DNA of 59,523 nucleotides from Gammaproteobacteria bacterium (GTDB lineage: Bacteria; Pseudomonadota; Gammaproteobacteria; HIGHO2-12-38-15). Positions 48,127 through 57,324 of the stretch are shown here, piece by piece (within the stretch, counting starts at the first letter, position 1; the number at the start of each line of letters is the position of its first letter). The stretch is from NCBI GenBank assembly GCA_016218405.1, contig JACREE010000022.1:1-59523 (forward strand), in the 5' to 3' direction. The translations under genes and the position numbers were made by a program. The notes under the pieces are model-generated. The model was not told the DNA's origin. It saw only the letters and a program-made list of their open reading frames with translations, and ran no database searches.

Positions 48127-48863
48127 AAAAAATACTAATCATTGGTGCTACATCGGCAATAGCGGAAGCAACAGCGCAATTATGGGCCGCTGAGGGAAAC
48201 TCTTTTTATTTGATAGCTCGCAATAAGGAGCGATTATCATCCATAGAAGCTGATTTAATGGTTCGCGGTGCAAAGTCAGTACAGACTATGACGCTTGATT
48301 TAAATAATTTTAAGCAACATGATGCTGTTATTAAAGAGGCATTTATGGTTATGGAAGGGATTGACATTGCTCTGATTGCACATGGCACATTAAGTAAGCA
48401 AAAAGAGTGTGAAAAAGATTTCGATAAAACATTATTTGAAATCAATACAAATGCCATTAGCACTATCTCGTTACTGACTCATTTGGCCAATCATTTCGAA
48501 TCACAAAAATATGGTACGATTGCTGTGATTAGTTCTGTCGCTGCAGATAGAGGACGAGCTTCAAATTATGTGTATGGTGCTGCAAAAGCCGCGATAAACA
48601 CATATTGTTCTGGTCTTCGCGCCCGTCTTTTTAGAGATAATATACATGTTCTTGTTATCAAACCTGGGTTTGTTTCTACGCCTATGACTGCTAATTTAAA
48701 TTTACCTCGATTACTTACTGTTAGTGCCAGGTATGTAGCAAGAGATATTAAACATGCAATAAGAAAACAAAAAAATGAAATTTATACACCTTGGTATTGG
48801 GCTTGGATAATGCTGATTATTCGTTGTCTGCATACTGATATTTTTAAAAAAATACGCTTGTAA
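48123..48863 (+). CDS. dprE2: DprE2-like NADH-dependent keto-reductase (SDR)
   Basis: Reduces the 2'-keto sugar to give polyprenyl-phosphoryl-D-arabinose. The 246-residue classical SDR has LIIGATSAIAEATAQLW (cofactor loop), VISSVAADRGRASNYVYGAAKAA with catalytic Ser, Tyr and Lys, and LVIKPGFVSTPMT. The C-terminus ends in a hydrophobic helix followed by basic residues, as in DprE2. It overlaps the dprE1 stop (ATGA). Confidence 0.86.
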   Translation: MKKILIIGATSAIAEATAQLWAAEGNSFYLIARNKERLSSIEADLMVRGAKSVQTMTLDLNNFKQHDAVIKEAFMVMEGIDIALIAHGTLSKQKECEKDFDKTLFEINTNAISTISLLTHLANHFESQKYGTIAVISSVAADRGRASNYVYGAAKAAINTYCSGLRARLFRDNIHVLVIKPGFVSTPMTANLNLPRLLTVSARYVARDIKHAIRKQKNEIYTPWYWAWIMLIIRCLHTDIFKKIRL

Positions 48864-48883
48864 CTATCTTAAAGAGGAATGCT

Positions 48884-50455
48884 ATGATGAATACTATCAG
48901 GTTAAACATCAGATTTTTTGATGTAGGAGCAGCATTTTTAATAGCATTTCTTTTAGGGTTGGCAACCATATTTTTCGCTACTGAATCTGATTCTGGGTAC
49001 TTTTGGCTAGGTGCAAAGTTAGTTAGAGAAGGGTATGTTCCTTATCTTGATTTTTTCCAATTTCAATACCCGCCAGGCGAGCTTTATTTTTTCGCACCAT
49101 TCGTTAATTTATTTCCATCGATCATCACTCAAAGAATTTTGTTTGTGATTATACTAGTTGGAGCTATTTTTTGGGCTGGTCTACTTTTATCTAACAACTT
49201 AAAAATCAGGATGCAATCTTTTGCTTCTACTGCACTTGTTCTTTTATTTTCAAATTTCATAATAGTGGCACAGTTGATTCAACTTGGTTCAAAAACAGCG
49301 GTAACAGCTGCCTCTTTGACATTAATGACAGTTTATGTTTATAGGTATCTATATGGATTAGGAAATCAAATCCACAACACCTTTGGATTGATTTTTTTTA
49401 CATTTTTATTTTCGAGTTTCAAATTAACTCATTTGTTCATTGTGCCTATTTCTTTTTCTCTTATTTTTATTTTTAGTCAAACAAGCAAACAAGCAGTAAA
49501 AGTGAAAGCAACTCAAGCATTAATAGGTGCGTTTTTGATTTCCGGGGCATTTACGGCCCTTTTCTTCTTGGAGCCTGGTGGGTATATAAAAGAACAAGCT
49601 TATATTGCTCTAACAATGAATTTCCCGCATCCAACATCCAGGTTTTCTTTTATAAATATCGCGAATGCAATTTTAATATTGACAGAATATTTTGGTGTCA
49701 TTGCTATCTACCTTTTTATTTTATTAAAAAACGATGAAGAAAAAAATTGGTCATTTCTAACGGTATTTTTAATTTTTATCTTTACATATGTTTTTGTCAC
49801 TACTTTTTCATCACCTGGTTTTAATCTGTCATATATTGATGCCAGCATGCTCCCATTAACTATTTTAGTCGCTTCTGAGCGCTCAAAGCTTTTGAGTAAA
49901 AGTAAAAAAATATGTTATCGTGGGTTTTGGGGGTTGATAGCTTTAATTATTATCTTAAATTTTGTCATTGCATCAAGAAGAACTTACAGTGTTGAACTTT
50001 TTGGTCACCCAGCTCTATACAATCCATCTGAATCTATAACTAGTTACGGTGGTATAGGCCAGCAGAATGATTTTAATAAAGCAGCTAATTTTATCAAACA
50101 ATTTTCTAACAAATATGACCCTTGGGATCAGTTGGTGTATGTTGCATTGAGATACCCACAACCTGTTCTGATGGCAAACAAAAAAATGTCTTTTTTCTCC
50201 GTGTCAGGTAATAATTTTTATCAAATTCCTATGAATGTGAATTTTGCTCAAAAGAATCATATTATAAGTGACGAAGTCCTTTGGGATTTGATGTGCAGCG
50301 ATAAGATCCTTGCTTTTGTCGTAAGTGCTTCTATGGATATGGATAGACTTGAACAGATAAATCATATGCACCATGACCAGTTAAAATTACGACTTCTTTT
50401 TTCGAATAATACAATTAATATTGTAAAGATGGAAAAAAAGGTGCATAAAAAATGA
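48884..50455 (+). CDS. GT-C-like polytopic membrane protein, candidate arabinosyltransferase
   Basis: A 523-residue protein with about eleven hydrophobic segments in residues 12-395 and a soluble C-terminal domain. FFATESDSGYFWLGAKLVREG after the first helix and FQFQYPPGELYF match the acidic loop and Tyr-Pro-Pro motif of GT-C glycosyltransferases that use polyprenyl-phosphate sugars. It lies directly after the polyprenyl-phosphoarabinose genes, so it may use that donor. Sequence is noticeably A/T-rich. It overlaps the next gene by 4 bases. Confidence 0.68.
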   Translation: MMNTIRLNIRFFDVGAAFLIAFLLGLATIFFATESDSGYFWLGAKLVREGYVPYLDFFQFQYPPGELYFFAPFVNLFPSIITQRILFVIILVGAIFWAGLLLSNNLKIRMQSFASTALVLLFSNFIIVAQLIQLGSKTAVTAASLTLMTVYVYRYLYGLGNQIHNTFGLIFFTFLFSSFKLTHLFIVPISFSLIFIFSQTSKQAVKVKATQALIGAFLISGAFTALFFLEPGGYIKEQAYIALTMNFPHPTSRFSFINIANAILILTEYFGVIAIYLFILLKNDEEKNWSFLTVFLIFIFTYVFVTTFSSPGFNLSYIDASMLPLTILVASERSKLLSKSKKICYRGFWGLIALIIILNFVIASRRTYSVELFGHPALYNPSESITSYGGIGQQNDFNKAANFIKQFSNKYDPWDQLVYVALRYPQPVLMANKKMSFFSVSGNNFYQIPMNVNFAQKNHIISDEVLWDLMCSDKILAFVVSASMDMDRLEQINHMHHDQLKLRLLFSNNTINIVKMEKKVHKK

Positions 50456-51381
50456 AGATAATATTGCCAGGCGGGGCAGGTTTGGTGGGGCAAAATTTGG
50501 TTATACTCCTAAAGGCGCGTGGATTTACTGATATTGTTGTTTTAGATAAGCATCGTGTTAATTTGGCAATTTTTCAAAAATTGCATCCTGATGTTATTGC
50601 TCACTATGCCGATTTTGCTGAACAAGGTAACTGGACATCTCAGTTTAAAGACGCAGATGTTGTTGTGATGTTGCAGGCTCAAATTGGTGGCAATAACCCC
50701 CAGCAGTTTATCAGAAATAATATAGACAGTACTCGACTGATACTCGATCAAATCAAATACTATAAGATTAGTCGATTGATTCACGTTAGTTCATCTGTTA
50801 CTGAGTCTAGCGCAGATGATTTCTACACTAACACAAAAAAAGAACAAGAAAGTTTGGTGGTTAAGAGTGGTATTCCGAGTGTAATTCTTCGACCAACATT
50901 GATGTTTGGTTGGTTTGATCGCAAGCATTTAGGATGGTTATCTCGTTTCATGCAAAAATCGCCTATTTTTCCGATACCAGGAAAAGGACAATACCCAAGA
51001 CAACCATTATTCGTGCGTGATTTTTGTAATATTATTATCAGTTGTATTGAGAATAAAAATTATAATGGTATTTATAATATTTCCGGATACGAGTACATTA
51101 ACTATATTGATGTGGTGTTTGAAATTAAAAAAGCCATTAAAGCTAAATCCAAAATTCTCAAGCTGCCGTATAAATTTTTTTATGCATTACTCAGAGTGTG
51201 GGAATTTTTTGATAATAACCCTCCTTTTACTACCCAACAATTAGCTGCTTTGGTTGCTAAAGATAATTTTGAAGTAATTGATTGGCCAAGTATTTTTAAT
51301 GTTTCACCCACCCCATTTTCAATGGCAATTCATGAAACATTTAACGATTCAAGATATGGGAAAATAGTTTTGGAGTTTTAA
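50452..51381 (+). CDS. NAD-dependent epimerase/dehydratase-family protein
   Basis: A 309-residue Rossmann protein with ILPGGAGLVGQNLV at the N-terminus, VSSSVTESS, and FYTNTKKEQE, in which a Tyr-x-x-x-Lys-like pair (Tyr and Lys) can be placed. It belongs to the atypical or extended SDRs that act on nucleotide or lipid-linked sugars. It overlaps the GT-C gene by 4 bases and precedes the FAD oxidoreductase by 2 bases, so it acts in the same pathway. Substrate unknown. Confidence 0.75.
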   Translation: MKIILPGGAGLVGQNLVILLKARGFTDIVVLDKHRVNLAIFQKLHPDVIAHYADFAEQGNWTSQFKDADVVVMLQAQIGGNNPQQFIRNNIDSTRLILDQIKYYKISRLIHVSSSVTESSADDFYTNTKKEQESLVVKSGIPSVILRPTLMFGWFDRKHLGWLSRFMQKSPIFPIPGKGQYPRQPLFVRDFCNIIISCIENKNYNGIYNISGYEYINYIDVVFEIKKAIKAKSKILKLPYKFFYALLRVWEFFDNNPPFTTQQLAALVAKDNFEVIDWPSIFNVSPTPFSMAIHETFNDSRYGKIVLEF

Positions 51382-51383
51382 AC

Positions 51384-52706
51384 GTGATTGATTCATTAGA
51401 AATTTCAAATTCTAAACAACAAGTTGCGGTGCTTGGTGCGGGACCAATGGGATTAGCCGTTGCTTATCAATTGATATTAGATGGATATCAACCCATTGTT
51501 TTTGAAGCCGATGATCGTGTGGGAGGTATGACGGCTGCTTTCGATTTTAATGGTTTGACCATCGAACGTTATTATCACTTTCACTGTACTTCTGATAACG
51601 ATTTTTTTCAAATGCTAGATGAGTTGGGCTTGGCAAGTCAAATGCGGTGGATCGAAACTAAAATGGGTTATTGGTACCAGAATAGGTTACAGTCTTGGGG
51701 AAACCCCTACGCTCTAATCAAGTTCAAAGGATTGAACTTGATTTCAAAATTTCGCTATGGCCTACATGCTTTTTTAGCGACAAAACGAAATGATTGGCGT
51801 TCTCTCGATCATAAAAATGCATCAGCTTGGATTAAACGTTGGGTTGGTAAAAAGGCGTATGAAGTATTATGGCAACGATTATTTGATTATAAATTTTATA
51901 ATTACTCGGATAACTTGTCTGCCGCATGGATATGGAGTCGAATTCGTCGTCTAGGCCGTTCACGATATAATTTATTTCGAGAAAAATTGGGTTATCTAGA
52001 AGGAGGATCTGAAACTTTGCTTCAAGCCATGGTAGAAGCTATCGAAAATGGTGGAGGTAAAATTTGTTTGAAGACGCCTGTTACAAAAGTAGTGATTGAT
52101 AAAAATCATGTGCAAGGTATAGAAATACGTGGAAAATTTCAACCATTTGACAGGGTTATTAGCACCATCCCATTACCGTATATTTCAACACTAATACCTG
52201 ATTTACCTCGCGAAATTTCAAAGGCATTTCAATCGATACAGAACATCGCAGTGGTTTGTGTTATTGTCAAATTGAGTAAATCCATTACTGAAAATTTTTG
52301 GCTCAACATAAATGATCCTGAAATGGATATACCAGGTTTGGTTGAATACAGTAACCTGCGACCACTTGACTGTCACTTAGTTTACGTTCCCTTTTATATG
52401 CCTGGTGAGCATCCTAAGTATCAAGAGCCTGATCAATCATTTTTGAATAAAGTTCGATGTTATCTTAAAAAAATTAATCCCAGTTTAACTGATGATGATT
52501 TTATTGATCTACGAGCAAGCCGCTACCGATATGCCCAACCTATTTGTGAACCCGGATATTTAAATAAATTACCGCCTCTGAAGTTACCAATCAAAAATCT
52601 TTTAGTTGTTGATACATCCTATTACTATCCTGAAGATCGAGGGATATCTGAAAGTATTGGTTTTGGTAGAAAACTAGCAAAAATAATAAAATCAGAAAAT
52701 TTATAG
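51384..52706 (+). CDS. NAD(P)/FAD-dependent oxidoreductase (amine-oxidase/UGM-like family)
   Basis: A 440-residue flavoprotein. The N-terminal dinucleotide motif is VAVLGAGPMGLAVAYQL, followed by FEADDRVGGMTAAF. Central GYLEGGSETLLQAM and C-terminal YPEDRGISESIGFGRKLA are typical of the amino-oxidase superfamily, seen in desaturases and UDP-galactopyranose-mutase relatives. It ends the plus-strand arabinose block and might modify a sugar or a lipid carrier; the reaction is not predictable from sequence. Confidence 0.78.
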   Translation: MIDSLEISNSKQQVAVLGAGPMGLAVAYQLILDGYQPIVFEADDRVGGMTAAFDFNGLTIERYYHFHCTSDNDFFQMLDELGLASQMRWIETKMGYWYQNRLQSWGNPYALIKFKGLNLISKFRYGLHAFLATKRNDWRSLDHKNASAWIKRWVGKKAYEVLWQRLFDYKFYNYSDNLSAAWIWSRIRRLGRSRYNLFREKLGYLEGGSETLLQAMVEAIENGGGKICLKTPVTKVVIDKNHVQGIEIRGKFQPFDRVISTIPLPYISTLIPDLPREISKAFQSIQNIAVVCVIVKLSKSITENFWLNINDPEMDIPGLVEYSNLRPLDCHLVYVPFYMPGEHPKYQEPDQSFLNKVRCYLKKINPSLTDDDFIDLRASRYRYAQPICEPGYLNKLPPLKLPIKNLLVVDTSYYYPEDRGISESIGFGRKLAKIIKSENL

Positions 52707-52748
52707 TTATTCTCAAATTTTATCAATTAGTACAGAATAACAATTTTT
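52706..52748. terminator. Convergent terminator-like hairpin
   Basis: GTTATTCT (52706-52713) and AGAATAAC (52734-52741) can form an 8-bp stem with a 20-base loop, followed by AATTTTT on the plus strand. It occupies the 40-base gap between the converging FAD-oxidoreductase and LIC12162-family genes. A/T-rich and weak. Confidence 0.4.
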
Positions 52749-54543
52749 AGATATTTAACAAGAACTGTACCCACTGATTTTTCCAATCTATGGATACATT
52801 GGCAGCAGATTTTTTGAATGCTTCTCTAGCCTTGATAACTTGACTACTAGACCACCACCTCCATGGCTCTGACCAAATACAGTTGATATGTTCTGCGATG
52901 GATTTAGGATCATGAAAAACAATATTGGCTTGATGCAATATATCCAACAAGGGTTGAGTAGAGGGATGTCTTTCATAAAATTCTTCCGGATAAAACATGA
53001 CTGTGGGTATGCCTGAGGTCATGGCTTCAGCGAATGTTGTTTCCGGGTATGTGCAGACGATGAGTTTAGCAAGTTTAAACACCTTATCTACAGTTGGCTC
53101 AGATAACACATGATCTTCTCCCAGTATATCCTTGAATCTTTGTTCAGTGTTGAGCGCTAGATATGAGCTGTATGGGGGAGGCTTTATTTTGACATGGCGC
53201 CCGATAGATTTATCCAGGTAGTTGTATAGCTGTACAGTCATATCAAATGATCGCAGACATTGAGCGGCCATTGGGTAAAAATGAATACGGTGTACCCATC
53301 TTGGATGCTCGTTTCCAATAAAACAACAATATTTACCATGATAGTGAGGTGACAAGTCTCTGTACTTTTTGATTAATCTAGATGGGGGAACTTGTTGATG
53401 TTTTTTGTGGTAGGGAGAGAACCAAGTACCTTTTAAATCGGATATATCTTCTTCAAAATCAAATAATTCTTTATGAGCGGGTAGGGAACCTCCATGCTCT
53501 AAAATAATAAGCCTTACACCTTTTTGTATTTGTTCGGCAAACCAAAATTTAGCCACGATATTTCCCCAGTGAGCATTGGCCGTCACAATGGCTTTGGTTT
53601 TTATGGGTATTTTTTTAACATATTGAGATAAATGTTCGTATCCCTCAATAATAGAAACGGGCATATCGTGAAAGATAAATTTTTTAATAAATGTTTCAAA
53701 TGATGATTTTGCTGCAAAGTCAATTTGCAGATTATTCCGTATGGATTCACTAATTTTTAAATCTGAGAGTCCATTTACTCGATTTTGATCAAATTCATTT
53801 ACAAATAAGCGGGGAATTTGCCCAATAGAGACGTTCAGACTGATTAATTCGAAGAGATCAAAATAGGACCAATAAAAAACTACGTTATAATTATAAACAT
53901 ACTTACCAATGAGTTGATCTAAGAGGTTAGCTGCCTTCCCAAAAAGATTTTTTAAATTATAGATTGATTTTTTATTACCATTCGACTTGGAGGAAACTTT
54001 AGGACTGGTACACGATGCTTTAGCTTTTCGTATGATAGATTTTTTTAGAGGGCTATTTTCAATAATTCTTTGGTATATGATCTGATTCCACTCATCAGAA
54101 AAAATTTGAGTCAAATAATCATCATAACTAAATGATGGCTTTATTGTTTCAGTTGTAAAATAAATCTTATATTCATCAAAAAATTCAAAAGCATACCGTA
54201 AACATTCCCATCGATCAAAGAGAACGCTGATATAGCTCATTAACCATGGATCTAATAAAATTTGCCAATAACGCGTAGAGTAATTAACTCCATGAAGCCT
54301 GTTCAATGTATCAGTTAAACTGGTCAAAAGTGAGTGGTGTAGCGATTCTAAATAATCATAATCCTTTTTTAATTTTTCTCTGTCGTCCCAATGAAAAGGG
54401 ATAGTCTCATGATGCCGAGCACCCCAGACATGCTTTCGCTCATAAAGCTTACACCATTCGCCAGAAAACACGATATCTTCTGAATTTCCCCAGGTATTCT
54501 CAAGTGCTGTTAGAGCCAATAGTTTAACGTTCTTAGTGGGCAT
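52747..54543 (-). CDS. LIC12162-family surface carbohydrate transferase
   Basis: A 598-residue protein whose N-terminus (LLALTALENTWG, FSGEWCKLYER) matches the LIC12162 family, described from Leptospira and found in nonulosonate and surface-polysaccharide loci. A glycosyltransferase-like C-terminal half contains ILEHGGSLPAHKE and CTYPETTFAEAMTSGIPTVMF, a GT-B-type donor-binding stretch. It probably transfers an activated sugar, perhaps a nonulosonate. It overlaps the amidase gene by 11 bases. Confidence 0.75.
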   Translation of the reverse strand: MPTKNVKLLALTALENTWGNSEDIVFSGEWCKLYERKHVWGARHHETIPFHWDDREKLKKDYDYLESLHHSLLTSLTDTLNRLHGVNYSTRYWQILLDPWLMSYISVLFDRWECLRYAFEFFDEYKIYFTTETIKPSFSYDDYLTQIFSDEWNQIIYQRIIENSPLKKSIIRKAKASCTSPKVSSKSNGNKKSIYNLKNLFGKAANLLDQLIGKYVYNYNVVFYWSYFDLFELISLNVSIGQIPRLFVNEFDQNRVNGLSDLKISESIRNNLQIDFAAKSSFETFIKKFIFHDMPVSIIEGYEHLSQYVKKIPIKTKAIVTANAHWGNIVAKFWFAEQIQKGVRLIILEHGGSLPAHKELFDFEEDISDLKGTWFSPYHKKHQQVPPSRLIKKYRDLSPHYHGKYCCFIGNEHPRWVHRIHFYPMAAQCLRSFDMTVQLYNYLDKSIGRHVKIKPPPYSSYLALNTEQRFKDILGEDHVLSEPTVDKVFKLAKLIVCTYPETTFAEAMTSGIPTVMFYPEEFYERHPSTQPLLDILHQANIVFHDPKSIAEHINCIWSEPWRWWSSSQVIKAREAFKKSAANVSIDWKNQWVQFLLNI

Positions 54544-55936
54544 TTGTTGTGGTTGTCTTATCGTTATTAGTATCTAAAAAAGTATCACGACGAGGAATAA
54601 TGGCTTGACTACCTTCTGGTAGAAGTCCTTTTTCTACTAAGGTTTCTATACCCTGTAGCAGCAAATAATCATTCCATTTGCGGGCGATAAATTGCACGCC
54701 AAAAGGTAAATTATTGAGGCATCTAAAAGCTGGTGCCGCAACTGTGGGTACATGGCATAATGTCCATATCAATGATGGATCGGGTAACTCTTCAATATTT
54801 CTAAGTGGAGCAGAACTTGATGTGCCCATTGTCAATACTAAGTCATAGTCTGCAATTATTTTTTCAAGAAGATGAGTCAAGTGTACTTGTTGATCTAGTG
54901 CGAGCTTGAATCGGCTGGAACTAATGGATTCCCCTTCCTGAATCATTTCACTCATGATAGGTGTAATGTGAGAACTTATTTGTTTTTCATTTTGAAAATA
55001 ATAAGCCAGTGATTTGGTATAAATCACCGAATGAATTTCATGTGCCTCGCTAAAGAGGGTTGGCAGTTCAATTTCTTCTAAAGTGAACCCAGGTGTTGAA
55101 TCAATTTGTTTAGCCAGTTTTTCAACGGAATGCTTCACATACGTTTCTGCACCCGACCAGGTATGCGTTTTTATAAAACCAATGCGCCATTGTTCACTTT
55201 GTTTTTTAGGAAAAGCGCCCCGCGAATCAACTTTTTTATAAACAAAAGGGTAGTTGGGTCCTCGAACGCGCACTTGATCAAGAATGACACGCAAACTTTT
55301 AGCATGTGCAGCAATAAAGCCGATAGTATCCAAGGAATCAGTTGTTTTTAATACACCCGTACGAGGAATCATACCAAAAGAAGGTTTCATGCCCCATACG
55401 CCGCAAAAACTTGCAGGGCGCACAATGGATCCTGCAGTTTGTGTAGCCAATGCAAACGGTACCATACCCGTGGCCACTGCGGCTGCTGAACCACTGGAAG
55501 AAGTACCGGGTGTGCGTGTAGGGTCATGAGGATTTAAAGTTTCATTCAGTGAATGAACCGCAAATTCTGCTGTCACTGTTTTTCCAACGATCAAACCACC
55601 CGCATTCAATAGGGAATCAACGATCCTTGCATTATTACCAGGCGTGAACCCCTTCCAAATCGGAGAGCCCATTTCGGTTGGATAATATTTGGTATTAAAA
55701 ATATCCTTAATACCAAAGGGTATACCCTGAATAAGTTTTAATTTTTCTGTGTAAACCATTTGTAACGCGCTAGATTTTAAATGCGCTAAGTCATAACGCA
55801 CCCAAGCTAACGTATTTTTCTCATGCATCTCTACAGCTTTAATTGTTTCATCTGCTAAATCGCTAAAAGATAACTTTTTTTGACTTAGTTTGATATGTAA
55901 GTCGGGTAATGAATAGTTTAAAAATAAGTTATTCAT
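54533..55936 (-). CDS. Amidase-signature family hydrolase
   Basis: A 467-residue amidase-signature enzyme. The catalytic Lys is in GIPFGIKDIF, the second Ser in GTSSSGSAAAVA, and the nucleophile Ser region in QTAGSIVRPASFCG. The family hydrolyses or transfers amides (GatA, fatty-acid amidases). Its place between an N-acetyl-sugar amidotransferase and a transferase suggests it acts on an amide or amidine of the glycan sugar. The ATG at 55934-55936 has AAGGG upstream; it overlaps the previous gene by 8 bases. Confidence 0.85.
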   Translation of the reverse strand: MNNLFLNYSLPDLHIKLSQKKLSFSDLADETIKAVEMHEKNTLAWVRYDLAHLKSSALQMVYTEKLKLIQGIPFGIKDIFNTKYYPTEMGSPIWKGFTPGNNARIVDSLLNAGGLIVGKTVTAEFAVHSLNETLNPHDPTRTPGTSSSGSAAAVATGMVPFALATQTAGSIVRPASFCGVWGMKPSFGMIPRTGVLKTTDSLDTIGFIAAHAKSLRVILDQVRVRGPNYPFVYKKVDSRGAFPKKQSEQWRIGFIKTHTWSGAETYVKHSVEKLAKQIDSTPGFTLEEIELPTLFSEAHEIHSVIYTKSLAYYFQNEKQISSHITPIMSEMIQEGESISSSRFKLALDQQVHLTHLLEKIIADYDLVLTMGTSSSAPLRNIEELPDPSLIWTLCHVPTVAAPAFRCLNNLPFGVQFIARKWNDYLLLQGIETLVEKGLLPEGSQAIIPRRDTFLDTNNDKTTTTNAH

Positions 55937-57161
55937 CGTCAAGGCCCTTATCTCTTGCTATTCTTGGATCGGGTTTATGCAGATGTTTTTGAATAATTTG
56001 CTCAACGAAGGGGACGATGCGCTCGGCATTGGGTCTTGATTTAGCATGAATGGGCAATTGAATATCTTTCAGCGCGTCAATTTTTTTATTTTTCATTGTG
56101 GCATAAAATGCTTCTTCTGATAGCCCTGTTATTTTCAGATAATAATCCAATGCTTCTGGTCGCTCTTGATCGTGTTGCTTAATTAACTCAAAGCCTTCTT
56201 CTCTGCTTAATAAACCATTGCGGACATCGACGGCCGCTTGCCAGGTGGCTCGCCCAAATCCTCGTTTTAAATAGCAGGTAAAATCATGCATACCAGACAT
56301 GATACACTCTGCACTTTTATAACCTTTATAGGTTCCTTCCATTTCTGTTTCTCGCCAGCCATAGACGTTTCGTATCCACTCCGTTTGTCGTTCTTCATCC
56401 CAAAAAATAAAATCTCCTAAATGTATACCCCAAACCCCCGTATTATTTATTTCCTCGTAGCTGGGCAGTTCAAAAGGATGCAAGTCTTTTTTAGATAAGG
56501 TGTCATCCGCCATCTCTTTAGCGGTAAGTCTTGCAGATACTTTTGTAAAATAATCGCGATCAAATTTGTGGCAGGGGGTACTGTAAGAAGCCCTGCCATC
56601 GTTTTCAGCAATAGACTCACCCCATACCAACAAAGGTATGTTAAATCTTGTGGCCACTTGTAGCGGGAATGCTCCCACGCCTGAATGACAATGCCAACAC
56701 GAATCGCCAATAGCCCCCAATGATTTTTTTGCTAATTTGTTCACTAATCCACGAGCAGGTGTGAATTGTAAATGGTCTAAATTAAATACTTCGAGGCAAC
56801 GTTGTAAATTATAAAATCCAGTTTCTGAAAACCAATTGTGACTAAATGTGACAGCCAAAGGTTTTAATCCATATATTTTGGTTAGGACATGCGCCTGAAA
56901 GAAACTGTCTTTTCCTCCAGAAATAGGTAATACACAATCATAGTTATTTCCAGCTTTGGTTTTAGCTTCATTCAGGATTTTTTTTAGCTGTTCTTCACGT
57001 TTTGCCCAATTGATATGCATTTTATCTTCCGATGAGCGGCACGCTGTGCATATTCCCAGTTCATCAAAATTAACGCCTTCTTGTGTTTCTGGCACACAGC
57101 AACGAATACAATATTGAATACCTTCGATTGGCTTGGTTACCGAATGATTAGTATCGTTCAT
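55929..57161 (-). CDS. N-acetyl sugar amidotransferase (PseA/WbpG family)
   Basis: A 410-residue PP-loop ATP-pyrophosphatase that converts an N-acetyl group on a sugar to an acetamidino group, as in legionaminic and pseudaminic acid derivatives. It has an N-terminal cysteine cluster (YCIRCCVPE, CTAC), the PP-loop LPISGGKDSFF, and SCWHCHSG. AAGGA precedes the ATG. The usual HisH/HisF-like ammonia-supplying partners are not in the window. The start lies just left of the second palindromic repeat. Confidence 0.85.
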   Translation of the reverse strand: MNDTNHSVTKPIEGIQYCIRCCVPETQEGVNFDELGICTACRSSEDKMHINWAKREEQLKKILNEAKTKAGNNYDCVLPISGGKDSFFQAHVLTKIYGLKPLAVTFSHNWFSETGFYNLQRCLEVFNLDHLQFTPARGLVNKLAKKSLGAIGDSCWHCHSGVGAFPLQVATRFNIPLLVWGESIAENDGRASYSTPCHKFDRDYFTKVSARLTAKEMADDTLSKKDLHPFELPSYEEINNTGVWGIHLGDFIFWDEERQTEWIRNVYGWRETEMEGTYKGYKSAECIMSGMHDFTCYLKRGFGRATWQAAVDVRNGLLSREEGFELIKQHDQERPEALDYYLKITGLSEEAFYATMKNKKIDALKDIQLPIHAKSRPNAERIVPFVEQIIQKHLHKPDPRIARDKGLDDE

Positions 57162-57175
57162 GTTTTTCCTTGTAC

Positions 57176-57324
57176 TAGGCTCTGTTTACAATTCTAACTA
57201 TGCTGGTCATAAACCCTTGATTTACTGTGCTCCACTACTCACATACCCACCCACGTATGCTCCGTTGCGGTGCTCGAAAATCAAGGGTTTATGTTTCAGC
57301 CTGGCGAATTGTAAACAGACCTTA
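57176..57324. repeat. Palindromic repeat element, copy 2
   Basis: A 149-bp imperfect palindrome with outer arms TAGGCTCTGTTTACAATTC (57176-57194) and the reverse complement of GAATTGTAAACAGACCTTA (57306-57324). Inner arms include CATAAACCCTTGATTT and its near-complement. The centre (CTCACATAC, CACGTATGCTC) matches copy 1 at 142-284. It fills the space between two minus-strand genes, and its right end supplies the stop codon of the gene to its right. Confidence 0.8.
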
